This document shows positions 35,365 through 42,083 of a stretch of DNA of 42,083 bases, in pieces (position 1 is the first letter of the stretch; each line of letters starts with the position of its first letter). The position numbers and the translations under genes were made by a program. This DNA comes from Verrucomicrobiota bacterium (GTDB taxonomy: Bacteria; Verrucomicrobiota; Verrucomicrobiia; Verrucomicrobiales; Akkermansiaceae): NCBI GenBank assembly GCA_004293445.1, contig RDYP01000022.1, forward strand, positions 1 to 42,083, read 5' to 3'. The notes under the pieces were generated by a model that saw only the letters and a list, made by a program, of their open reading frames with translations, was not told where the DNA came from and did not search any database.

Positions 35365-36168
35365 ATGAAATACATCGAGCCCCACGCCCACATGGTCAGC
35401 CGTACTACGGACGACTATGAAAAGCTCGCCCTCGCCGGTTGCGCCGCGCTTTGCGAACCCGCCTTCTGGGCAGGCTTCGACCGATCCTCCCCCGCCGGTT
35501 TTTACGACTACTACCGCCAGCTCACGGACTACGAGCCAAAGCGCGCCGCGAAGTATGGTATCCCGCATTTCTGCTGGCTCTGCATCAATCCAAAGGAAGC
35601 CGAAGATGCCGGCTTCGCCCGCGAGGTCATGGCGATCATCCCCGAGTTCCTCGACAAGCCGACCGTGCTCGGCATCGGCGAGATCGGATTGAACAAGAAC
35701 ACCAAAAGCGAACTCGCGATCTTCGAGGAGCACGTCCAGCTCGCCCTCGACCGCGATCTGCCCGTCCTGATCCACACTCCGCACCTGGAGGATAAACTCA
35801 AAGGCACCCGGTTGATCCTCGATTCACTGGCGAACTTCTCGAATCTCGACCGCGGCAAGGTGATCATCGATCACGTCGAGGAACATACGGTGAACCTCGT
35901 ACAAGAGCAGGGTTACTGGGCCGGCATGACGCTGTATCCGGAGAGCAAGTGCACCCCGAACCGGGCGATCGACATGCTGGAGACCTGCGACGCCAGCCGC
36001 CTGTGGTTGAATTCAGCCTGCGACTGGGGCGTCTCCGATCCCCTCGCCGTCGTGAAGTGCGGCTTCGAGATGAAGCGCCGCAAGCACACGCCCGCCGAGA
36101 TCGACACCATCCTCTACGAAAACCCGAAACGTTTCCTCAGCCAGTCGAAGAACTTCGTGCTGCCCTGA
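35365..36168 (+). CDS. TatD-family metal-dependent hydrolase, EboB-like
   Basis: The product is 267 aa. The TIM-barrel metal site is visible: EPHAHMVSRTTDDYE near the N-terminus (His-x-His), GIGEIGLN with the metal-bridging Glu, LIHTPH, IIDHVEEHT, and NSACDWGVSDPLAV with the final Asp. SRTTDDYE, EPAFW and INPKEA are hallmarks I know from EboB of the ebo/edb cluster, which serves scytonemin-type precursor export in cyanobacteria and occurs in other phyla. The other ebo genes are not in the window. The start at ATG 35365 was chosen because homology begins at once. TatD nuclease activity is an alternative but less likely given these motifs. Confidence 0.86.
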   Translation: MKYIEPHAHMVSRTTDDYEKLALAGCAALCEPAFWAGFDRSSPAGFYDYYRQLTDYEPKRAAKYGIPHFCWLCINPKEAEDAGFAREVMAIIPEFLDKPTVLGIGEIGLNKNTKSELAIFEEHVQLALDRDLPVLIHTPHLEDKLKGTRLILDSLANFSNLDRGKVIIDHVEEHTVNLVQEQGYWAGMTLYPESKCTPNRAIDMLETCDASRLWLNSACDWGVSDPLAVVKCGFEMKRRKHTPAEIDTILYENPKRFLSQSKNFVLP

Positions 36169-36219
36169 GTCCTGGCCTCGAATGATTGCCGCGAACCACA
36201 AAGAAGGTGGACTTTGTCC

Positions 36220-36420
36220 ATGAAACTCAACGCAATCATCCACGAGGTGGAGGAAGGCGGCTTCTGGGCGGAAGTGCCTGCCCTGCCGGGCTGCGTCACG
36301 CAGCGTGAAACCGTCGAAGAGCTGGAACAGAACCTCCACGAGGCGATCGAAGCCTGGCTGCTCGCCGCCGACCCCGCGGACCCGGGACCTTCGGGCCGCT
36401 TGCTGGAAGTGGCCGTATGA
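36220..36420 (+). CDS. hicB: HicB family antitoxin
   Basis: The product is 66 aa. MKLNAIIHEVEEGGFWAEVP, then ALPGCVTQ and the helix TVEELEQNLHEAIEAWL form the partial RNase H-like HicB fold. No C-terminal DNA-binding domain is visible, so this is the short HicB form. AAGGTGG sits nine bases upstream of the ATG. Antitoxin-first order (hicBA) is common. The downstream hicA starts at ATGA overlapping the hicB stop, but that reading frame is broken, so this antitoxin may be an orphan. Confidence 0.85.
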   Translation: MKLNAIIHEVEEGGFWAEVPALPGCVTQRETVEELEQNLHEAIEAWLLAADPADPGPSGRLLEVAV

Positions 36421-36622
36421 AAGTGGTCGGAGGCAAACGCCCGGCCAAGCTCGCGGAGCAGAAGGGGGGCGACTCGCCCGGGTCAGCGGCAGCCACCATG
36501 TCGATGCCAAAGAAGGCCGGATCGAGCGGGTCGTGATCCCGGTCCACGGGAACACGGCCCTGAAGATCGGCCTTCAACGGGCGCTCATGAAAATCATCCC
36601 AGTTTCAGAAGACGAGCTTTGA
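36417..36622 (+). pseudogene. hicA: Frameshifted HicA toxin gene
   Basis: ATG 36417 overlaps the hicB stop (ATGA) and opens the typical HicA start MKVVGGKRPAKLAEQKG. After six consecutive Gs (36464-36469) the frame changes: homology goes on in another frame as RLARVSGSHHVDAKEGRIER with the catalytic His of the dsRBD-like toxin fold, down to the stop at 36620-36622. One missing base, which would restore the expected Trp codon after KG, explains the break. The reading frame from the ATG ends early at 36535-36537. Either the toxin is dead, or the G run is a sequencing error, or it is slippery. Confidence 0.78.
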
Positions 36623-36653
36623 CCAAGCCTCCGCCAAGGCGTTCGCGCTTTCA

Positions 36654-37013
36654 TCAGCCACGGTCCTTCGGAAACCCTGCCGGCAACCGGGCCGCCAGCG
36701 ACTCCCATTCCCCGAGGTGGGCCCGCATCAGGCTTTTCCACAGCCTGCCGTGGTTCGGCACCGAGAAGTGCAGCAGCTCGTGGACGATCACGTAGTCGGC
36801 CAGTTCCCGGTCCAACACCAGGAGCTCGTCATTGAAGCTCAGCGTCCCGGCCGTCGAGCATGACGCCCACTTCCGGCTCATCGGCCGGATGAAAATCGAA
36901 TGGGCATCCACCTCCAGCTTGCGCGCCCACTCCAGAACGCGTGCCTTGAACTCGTCCCTGCTCCATCCAATCGCTGTCGTGCCAATGCTCACGGATGACG
37001 GATCACTTCGCAC
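36654..37013 (-). CDS. YgjP/DUF45-type zinc metallopeptidase
   Basis: The product is 119 aa. The zinc motif HELLH is in YVIVHELLHFSVPNHGRLW, with the third ligand His in NHGRLW, and RPMSRKWASCS is the conserved upstream strand of the DUF45/YgjP (M48-like, SprT-like) family. It is a short member. It starts with GTG 37013 after GGAAGAGG and overlaps the 3' end of hsdR by 11 bases. Such peptidase genes are frequently found directly after type I hsdR, but their role in the restriction system is unknown. Confidence 0.86.
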   Translation of the reverse strand: MRSDPSSVSIGTTAIGWSRDEFKARVLEWARKLEVDAHSIFIRPMSRKWASCSTAGTLSFNDELLVLDRELADYVIVHELLHFSVPNHGRLWKSLMRAHLGEWESLAARLPAGFPKDRG

Positions 37014-39921
37014 CTCTTCCAGCTTTCTCCAATAGCGAAAAAAGCGACTCCACCGTCGCAGTCACCTTCTCCAGATCGTCCTCCGCCGAAAACACCGCGA
37101 AAGTCACCGCCTTGCGCAGCTCCCGCAGCACGCCGTCGCTGTCTTTCCAGCCGGGATGCTTGACGAAGGCCTCGCGGATCCTGCCGCTCACCGCCTCGGC
37201 GTCGGGAATCCCGTCGTCGGTCAGCTTGCACAGCACGAAGTAGCTCAGGCCGTCGAGCCCCTTCTCCGCCTGCTCCTGCTTGCGCCTCGTGTTCTTCTCG
37301 ATCTCCGTGAACAGGTCCGCCAACGCCTTCTCGGTGGTACTCTGCCGCGCTTCGAAGGCCTCCTGCACCGCTTTCGCCCGCTCGGCCATCGCCACCAGGA
37401 AGGGATCGTCGCTCTGCTCGTCGGCGCTCTTCTCGATCGCCTTCACCAGGTTGATGACCTTGGTCGCCTTGCCCTCGTCCTTGGCCGCAATGGCCTCCAA
37501 GGTCCGCTTGTCGATGAAGACGTAGGGCGTCTCGGGCTCGCTCAAGGTCGTGCCGATGTGCGCCTGCACCAGCTCGTTCGTCTTCTTTTGGAAATCCCGG
37601 TCCACATACACCCGCTTGGTGTAGGCCTTGCGGACCACGTCGTAGATACGGCTGAGCGTCGTGTAGTCCCCGATGAAGGGCCGCAGGTAGGCGTCCGGCG
37701 AGATGATCTCGTAGAGCATCTCGATTTCCTTGTACTCCTTGAAGAACTCCTTCCGCCGCTCCTTGTCGCGGAAGTGCTCGATCAGGCCGTCCACGTCCTT
37801 GTCGTTGAAACCGTGGACGATGAGTTTCAGCCACCCCGGCACCCGGTCCTCCATCTTCGCCTTGAACAGCGCCTTGAGCAGGCCGATGTCCTTCACGATC
37901 GCGTTGATCTCCGCGCTGTCGAAGGCCAGTGCCTTTTCCAGCTTGTCGAAGATGCCCACGAAATCGAGCACGAAGCCGTGCGGCTTCACCATCTCTTGGG
38001 CTTCGTTCTCGTAGGGGCGGTTCACCCGGGCGATGGCTTGCAGCAGCGTGTGGTCGCGCATCGGCTTGTCCAGATACATCGCGTAGAGCACCGGCGCGTC
38101 GAAGCCGGTGAGCAGCTTCTCCGTCACGATCAGGATTTTGGGCATCTGGTCCAGCTTGCCGAAGCTCTTGCGGATCTGCCGTTCCTTCTTTGGATCGAGG
38201 TGGAATTCCTTCAGAAGCTTCGAATCATTGTTGCTGCCGGTGTAAACGACCTCGGAATACTCCGGCGGCAGGAACTGATCGAGCGCGTGCTTGTAGTGCG
38301 CACAGGCCTCGCGATCCACGCCTACCAGAAACGCTTTGTAGCCCAGCGGCTCGACGTTCTCCTTGTAATGCTTCGCCACGAACTCCGCCACCTGCTGGAT
38401 GCGCTTCTTGCCCTTGAGGAAATTCTTCAGGTTCACCGCCCGCTCTAGGATCTTGTTCAGCTCCTCGATGTCCGCCACGCCCTCGGCTTCCGCCAGCGAG
38501 AGGAATTCCTTATCCAGCACCTCGTGCGGCACCAGCATCTCGTTCGGTGCAAGCTGATAGTAGAGCGGCAGCGTGGTCCCGTCGCCGATGCTGTCCGCGA
38601 TGGAATACTTGTGCAGGTAGCCCTCGTCGTCATCCACGCCGAAGGTCTTGAAGGTCCCCTTGCCGAAGGCCGTCTTGTCCACCGGCGTGCCGGTGAAGCC
38701 GATGTAGCTCGCGTTGGGCAGACCGGCCATCAGGAAGTTCCCGAGATCGCCGCCGGTCGTCCGGTGCGCCTCGTCGATGAGCACGTAGATGTTCTTCCGC
38801 AGGTTCAGGTCCGCCGGCATGTCGCGGAACTTGTGGATCATCGTCACGATGATGCCCCGGTAATCGTTCTTCAGCAGCTCGTTCAGCCGCCGGATGCTGC
38901 TGGCGTGTTCCAGATTCCCCAGCCCCAGCGCCACCAGGTTCTTGAGCATCTGGTCTTCCAGCTCGTTGCGGTCGATCATCAGCAGCACCGTCGGCTTGTC
39001 CGCTTCCGGCGCGCGGAAAAGCATCTCCGCCGTCTTGATCATCGTGAAGGTCTTACCGCTGCCCTGCGTGTGCCAGACCAGCCCGCGCCTGCGCTTTCCG
39101 TCCAGCGCCCGCGCCACCACCTTCTCCACGCCATCCGTCTGGTGCTGGCGCAGGATGTATTTGTTCAGCTCCTCGTCCTTCTCTGCGAAGATGATGTATT
39201 CCTTCAGGAAGGCCAGCACCCGCGGGATCGTGCAGAAGCTCTTGATCTTCGCCTCCAGCTTGCCGACCTCGTCGTGCTTCCAGTGAAAAATATTCCGCCG
39301 CACCGTGTTCCAGGTCACCCCGTAGGAAAACCCGATCGCATCCGTGGCTGTGAAAAGCTGCTGCGGCACGAAAAGCTCCGGCGTTTCCTCGTGGTAACGT
39401 CGGATCTGGTCGATCCCCAGCGCGATCCCTTCATCCTTCGTCGCGTTCTTGCACTCGATCACCAGCACCGGGATGCCGTTGATGAGGAGCACCACATCCT
39501 GCCGCGTCCCGTAGTGGCCGTTGTGATAAGCAAACTCCTCGGTCACCTCGTAAACGTTCCGCTCCGGATGCTCGTAATCGATTAGGAGCAGGTCCCGCTC
39601 GCGCTTCTCCTCGTGGTCGAAGAACTTCCCCCGGTTCCGCAGGTGCTCCACGAATTCCCGGTTGCCGTAAATGTCCGTGTGCAGATGCCGGAACTTCCCG
39701 GGCAAAGCCCCCTCCGCCTCCGCGTAACGCGGGTTGAACTCCCGCACCTTGGCATCCAGCAAATCCTCGAAAAACAGACTCCCTTTCCCAATCTCGAATT
39801 TCGAATCCCCAATCCCTCTCCGCTTCTCCGCTTCTTCCCGCGACACCAACGTCCAGCCGATGGCCTCGGCGTATTCGAGGATCCGGGCTTGGACGGTTTT
39901 GTGTTCGGTGGGCTTGCTCAT
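37003..39921 (-). CDS. hsdR: Type I restriction enzyme, R (helicase-nuclease) subunit
   Basis: The product is 972 aa. The N-terminal nuclease domain has the PD-(D/E)xK-like VLLINGIPVLVIECKNATK (about residues 148-166). The SF2 motor has Walker A in HTQGSGKTFTM (about 285), DEAH in VLIDEAHRTTGG (about 383), GFTGTP and the C-terminal helicase motifs LIVTEKLLTGFDAP and QAIARVNRP. It translocates DNA and cleaves unmodified foreign DNA together with HsdM and HsdS, which are not in the window. It carries an in-frame stretch of 7-base repeats near codon 40, and its first codons are duplicated at 41223-41272. No good ribosome-binding site precedes the ATG. Confidence 0.95.
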   Translation of the reverse strand: MSKPTEHKTVQARILEYAEAIGWTLVSREEAEKRRGIGDSKFEIGKGSLFFEDLLDAKVREFNPRYAEAEGALPGKFRHLHTDIYGNREFVEHLRNRGKFFDHEEKRERDLLLIDYEHPERNVYEVTEEFAYHNGHYGTRQDVVLLINGIPVLVIECKNATKDEGIALGIDQIRRYHEETPELFVPQQLFTATDAIGFSYGVTWNTVRRNIFHWKHDEVGKLEAKIKSFCTIPRVLAFLKEYIIFAEKDEELNKYILRQHQTDGVEKVVARALDGKRRRGLVWHTQGSGKTFTMIKTAEMLFRAPEADKPTVLLMIDRNELEDQMLKNLVALGLGNLEHASSIRRLNELLKNDYRGIIVTMIHKFRDMPADLNLRKNIYVLIDEAHRTTGGDLGNFLMAGLPNASYIGFTGTPVDKTAFGKGTFKTFGVDDDEGYLHKYSIADSIGDGTTLPLYYQLAPNEMLVPHEVLDKEFLSLAEAEGVADIEELNKILERAVNLKNFLKGKKRIQQVAEFVAKHYKENVEPLGYKAFLVGVDREACAHYKHALDQFLPPEYSEVVYTGSNNDSKLLKEFHLDPKKERQIRKSFGKLDQMPKILIVTEKLLTGFDAPVLYAMYLDKPMRDHTLLQAIARVNRPYENEAQEMVKPHGFVLDFVGIFDKLEKALAFDSAEINAIVKDIGLLKALFKAKMEDRVPGWLKLIVHGFNDKDVDGLIEHFRDKERRKEFFKEYKEIEMLYEIISPDAYLRPFIGDYTTLSRIYDVVRKAYTKRVYVDRDFQKKTNELVQAHIGTTLSEPETPYVFIDKRTLEAIAAKDEGKATKVINLVKAIEKSADEQSDDPFLVAMAERAKAVQEAFEARQSTTEKALADLFTEIEKNTRRKQEQAEKGLDGLSYFVLCKLTDDGIPDAEAVSGRIREAFVKHPGWKDSDGVLRELRKAVTFAVFSAEDDLEKVTATVESLFSLLEKAGRGAK
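39863..39912. repeat. 50-bp direct repeat, copy A (inside hsdR start)
   Basis: Bases 39863-39912 match 41223-41272 with one mismatch (T at 39875 against G at 41235). They encode residues 4-19 of HsdR on the minus strand. The offset between the copies is exactly 1360 bp. Confidence 0.9.
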
Positions 39922-40308
39922 GGTTGAAAATGGAATTGCTTGGTGACTCGCGTCAGATCACCATCCGGAAGTTCTCCGCCAGTGGCGACAGAGCCAACAA
40001 AGGCCCCCGCAGAGCCAGCCTGGTCAAATCTGCGGTATTTTTTTGCCCTCACTTCATTCATCTTTGCCGGCGCGTGAAATCTGAATTGGAGTCTTGGACA
40101 TTTCATGCGATGAATCTTCCCGGACTGGGAATTCTTGGTCGGAAGGCGGTTTCTGGTTTTTCCCGGAGCCGCCTTTTTCGCGACCAGGCCCGCCGTTGAA
40201 AATCCGGATTGCGTTCCAAGGCCCGCCCGTCCATAGTCCAACCAATCCGCTAAGCGGAGGTGGATCGCCCGCAGGGGCGAGCGTGAGGGGGTCTCGAAAG
40301 AGGCCCCC
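39922..40308. other. Gap between DUF3800 gene and hsdR
   Basis: No gene is seen in these 387 bases. On the plus strand AAGGCGG (40143-40149) pairs with CCGCCTT (40169-40175) and runs into a T tract, a terminator-like shape with no gene in front of it. Close to the DUF3800 stop are two GC-rich hairpins (40265-40308). The hsdR promoter must lie in this gap unless hsdR is read through from upstream. Confidence 0.5.
40265..40308 (-). terminator. Tandem hairpins directly after the DUF3800 gene
   Basis: GGGGGTCTC (40287-40295) pairs with GAGGCCCCC (40300-40308) around a GAAA loop, starting one base after the DUF3800 stop. Next to it TCGCCC (40265-40270) pairs with GGGCGA (40275-40280). No T run follows on the minus strand, so termination is plausible but unproven. 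Confidence 0.5.
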
Positions 40309-41145
40309 TTATTCTTTGGGGAAAAGCACGGTTCCATAGCCTTCGATTCGTCCGTTGTAGAGGTGTTGGTTGAATTTGCCTTCCACGGTCTTGAGCACCC
40401 GCTGGGCAAACGGTGCCAATTCACCTTCCAGCAGCCCGTGATTCTTCAACACCCACTGCTTGACCGGGTGTCCCAGCAGATCCGCCAGTTGCAGACCCGA
40501 GATGTTGGCGTGCTTGTTCTTCAGCTTGAGCTGGCAGGAACTCAGCGCTCCCTGAAAGCTGCTCGCGTGCGTCTGCCAGACTCCGCGCTCATACACCCGC
40601 GAGTAGGATTCCTTCAGCAAGCGATCCTCCACGCCTCCCCGGGACTCCGCCATTAGATCCCCGGTGCGGTTGATGTGATTCAGATAACCGGCATACCGCT
40701 GCAATAGGAATCCCAGCCCGAGATGGTAGGGATGCGCCGCCGCCTCGCCGTAGGATTTGCGCAAGGCCAGCTTGTCAATCACCACCGCCACGACTCTGAA
40801 TTCCGCGGCGCTCATCACCTCAAGCAATCCCTCATCCCATTCCTTCCGCACTGCCGGATCACGCAGCGCCTTGAATTCCTTCCGTGCGTTCAGCATGTCC
40901 TCGCGGTGCAGCACCACCGGATCATCCGGATGGTGGGGCAGCAATCGGGACTTCAGCTCCTCCAGGGCCTCGTGGAATTTCAGGTAGTCCGGATTGCGGA
41001 ACCAACAGCCCAGCAGGCACAAATACCGGTGCGCCGGTTCCATCACATCCCGGAACACATGATCGCCGGATTCATCCAGATACAGACGGAACCGGTCCTC
41101 GAAACCCGATGGCCGCGCCGGGTTGGCTGCCACACCTTCACTCAC
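40309..41145 (-). CDS. DUF3800 domain-containing protein
   Basis: The product is 278 aa. The family mark is the N-terminal acidic motif FRLYLDESGDH (about residues 19-29), followed by YLCLLGCWF and, near the C-terminus, ISGLQLADLLGHPV with a second acidic site. DUF3800 proteins have an RNase H-like acidic pattern and are frequent in defence islands and mobile DNA; their activity is mostly uncharacterised. The GTG start overlaps the end of a short reading frame (41138-41281) by 8 bases, which indicates translational coupling. The gene lies between two copies of a 50-bp repeat, a sign of insertion by duplication. Confidence 0.87.
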   Translation of the reverse strand: MSEGVAANPARPSGFEDRFRLYLDESGDHVFRDVMEPAHRYLCLLGCWFRNPDYLKFHEALEELKSRLLPHHPDDPVVLHREDMLNARKEFKALRDPAVRKEWDEGLLEVMSAAEFRVVAVVIDKLALRKSYGEAAAHPYHLGLGFLLQRYAGYLNHINRTGDLMAESRGGVEDRLLKESYSRVYERGVWQTHASSFQGALSSCQLKLKNKHANISGLQLADLLGHPVKQWVLKNHGLLEGELAPFAQRVLKTVEGKFNQHLYNGRIEGYGTVLFPKE

Positions 41146-41281
41146 GGTTCACCTCCCTCGACCTGAGATCCTCACCTTCTTCCCCAATGTCCAATCTCCA
41201 ATTCCCAATATCCCTTCCTTCCGCCTCGGCGTATGCGAGGATCCGGGCTTGGACGGTTTTGTGTTCGGTGGGTGTGGGCAT
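41138..41281 (-). pseudogene. Duplicated hsdR 5' end forming a 47-codon reading frame
   Basis: ATG 41281 opens a frame whose residues 4-20 (PTEHKTVQARILAYAEA) repeat the start of HsdR with one change. It then runs into four tandem 7-base units (ATTGGGA, ATTGGAG, ATTGGAC, ATTGGGG) and an unrelated tail. The stop lies inside the DUF3800 start region, an 8-base overlap. It begins 3 bases after the herA stop. It may serve as a leader peptide for DUF3800, or it may be a pure relic. Confidence 0.72.
41223..41272. repeat. 50-bp direct repeat, copy B (in the short frame before DUF3800)
   Basis: This is the second copy of the repeat at 39863-39912, with one mismatch. It keeps the same codon phase relative to its own ATG, so recombination between the copies would yield an in-frame hsdR directly behind herA. 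Confidence 0.9.
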
Positions 41282-41284
41282 GTG

Positions 41285-41965
41285 TTAGCCAGCCATTCGA
41301 TTAGCGATTTCTGCGATCTCCGCTTCAGCTAGACGGTCTAACGTCCAGCCTTTGGCAAACTTGGCAGTCTCCGACTTCGGAAGTTGCTCAGCTGTCAGAT
41401 CCCGAATGCGAACCCTCGCTGGCATAGCCGCACCCTCTCCGACAAAAATTGCCTCCTGCTGTGCCAAATTGGGCAAAGCTTTTGTCATCCCGGACAAGCC
41501 GTCCGGCAAGAAGCGAGAAACATGCTGTTGATCGGCCGCATTCGTCAGTCTCAGAACAAGCCATGTGCCACACTGCGAAATCACGGTGCTCTCAACATCC
41601 GCCGGCCTCTGACTAACCAGCATCAGACCAATTCCGTATTTTCGACCTTCACGGGCGATTCTACGAATGGCTGTTTGTGCGGCGGCGTATTCAGCTTCAC
41701 CGCGGTCAGGAACGTATCGATGAGCTTCTTCACATACGAGGACGACAGGATCGCGTTTCCGCTCTTCTGTCGTTTGGTAGACTTTATACTGGAATAGCAG
41801 ACGGGCGAGCATGGCGGCCAGCGGCCCAGCAACTTCGTTCGGGAGGCCAGAAATATCCAGAATCCGAATATCCCGATCAATGGCCCCGTCGCCTTGGATC
41901 TGTCCGACCAACTGGGCGATGATGTGCGCAAGTGAGGGACTCTGGTCGTTCCATTCACGCATCAT
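41285..41965 (-). CDS. HerA-like ATPase, C-terminal part (partial at window edge)
   Basis: The 226-aa reading frame matches the C-terminal half of HerA/DUF87 DNA-translocating ATPases. It has the Walker B region DPVVLVCEEAHRYVP, then IAREGRKYGIGLMLVSQRPAD, ESTVISQCGTWLVLRL and LPNLAQQEAIFVGEG. Walker A and the HAS-barrel are missing. Homologous-looking residues (DRFSDPRIRFMMREW) extend upstream of the ATG at 41965 until an in-frame TGA at 42047-42049, so the gene is either frameshifted or continues in another frame beyond the window. HerA ATPases work in DNA end resection or in defence systems with nucleases. The stop lies 3 bases before the duplicated hsdR start. Confidence 0.82.
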   Translation of the reverse strand: MMREWNDQSPSLAHIIAQLVGQIQGDGAIDRDIRILDISGLPNEVAGPLAAMLARLLFQYKVYQTTEERKRDPVVLVCEEAHRYVPDRGEAEYAAAQTAIRRIAREGRKYGIGLMLVSQRPADVESTVISQCGTWLVLRLTNAADQQHVSRFLPDGLSGMTKALPNLAQQEAIFVGEGAAMPARVRIRDLTAEQLPKSETAKFAKGWTLDRLAEAEIAEIANRMAG

Positions 41966-42083
41966 GAAGCGAATCCGAGGATCGCTGAAGCGGTCCCGCG
42001 AAACGGAGCCAGAGAGCTTGTTGTGATGTGGTAGGCTCGGGAGGCGTCAGCCAACCGAAAACGTGAAGAGAAAGAGAAGAACA

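Noticed and set aside
37156-38448. 430-codon open plus frame opposite hsdR
   Set aside because: It is a mirror of HsdR codons, low complexity, with no start signal.
40086-40260. Possible small gene between DUF3800 and hsdR
   Set aside because: Short frames on both strands lack start signals and any family pattern.

Overview
The window looks like a chromosomal segment of a GC-rich Gram-negative bacterium, most likely Verrucomicrobiota (Verrucomicrobiales, Luteolibacter/Haloferula-like). This assignment is inference from gene style: YebC of the MGRAFE type, a discoidin-like histidine kinase, zinc-ribbon TPM proteins, an EboB-like TatD protein and an rpoA-rplQ pair detached from the ribosomal operon. 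No rRNA, tRNA, CRISPR array or complete insertion sequence was recognised.

Positions 1-3190 are a decayed accessory region. It holds an AT-richer membrane protein gene, a gene-free stretch full of inverted repeats, the C-terminal relic of an abortive-infection (Abi_C) protein, an intact AAA/DUF4143 ATPase gene behind a hairpin that covers its ribosome-binding site, and the broken 5' end of a type I restriction hsdR gene.

Positions 3250-23050 are mostly housekeeping: a thioredoxin-like protein, MoeB-rhodanese, RodA, S16, RF1, SixA, FabG, the DNA polymerase III delta' subunit, a two-component pair, BirA-NadC, YebC, a nucleoside-type MFS transporter, ProA, L17, RpoA, a small AP2-like protein and a photolyase.

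Positions 23049-27236 (minus strand) form a tight five-gene unit: a zinc-ribbon TPM protein, a membrane partner, a TPMT-like methyltransferase, an active HtrA-like protease and a second HtrA-like protein that lacks the catalytic His and Ser. Positions 27352-34958 (minus strand) form a six-gene operon with overlapping or near-abutting genes: acetyl-CoA synthetase, pyruvate dehydrogenase E1alpha, E1beta and E2, an acyl carrier protein, and a Mg2+-type P-type ATPase. It appears to be a dedicated acetyl-CoA module tied to ion transport. A small helical protein and an EboB-like TatD hydrolase lie divergently beside it.

Positions 36200-42083 are a defence island: hicB with a frameshifted hicA, a YgjP-like metallopeptidase coupled to hsdR, a DUF3800 gene, and a HerA-like ATPase running towards the window edge. 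The most striking structure is a 50-bp direct repeat (one mismatch, offset exactly 1360 bp). It carries the first codons of hsdR and brackets the DUF3800 gene, so recombination between the copies would remove the DUF3800 gene and leave hsdR in frame directly behind herA.
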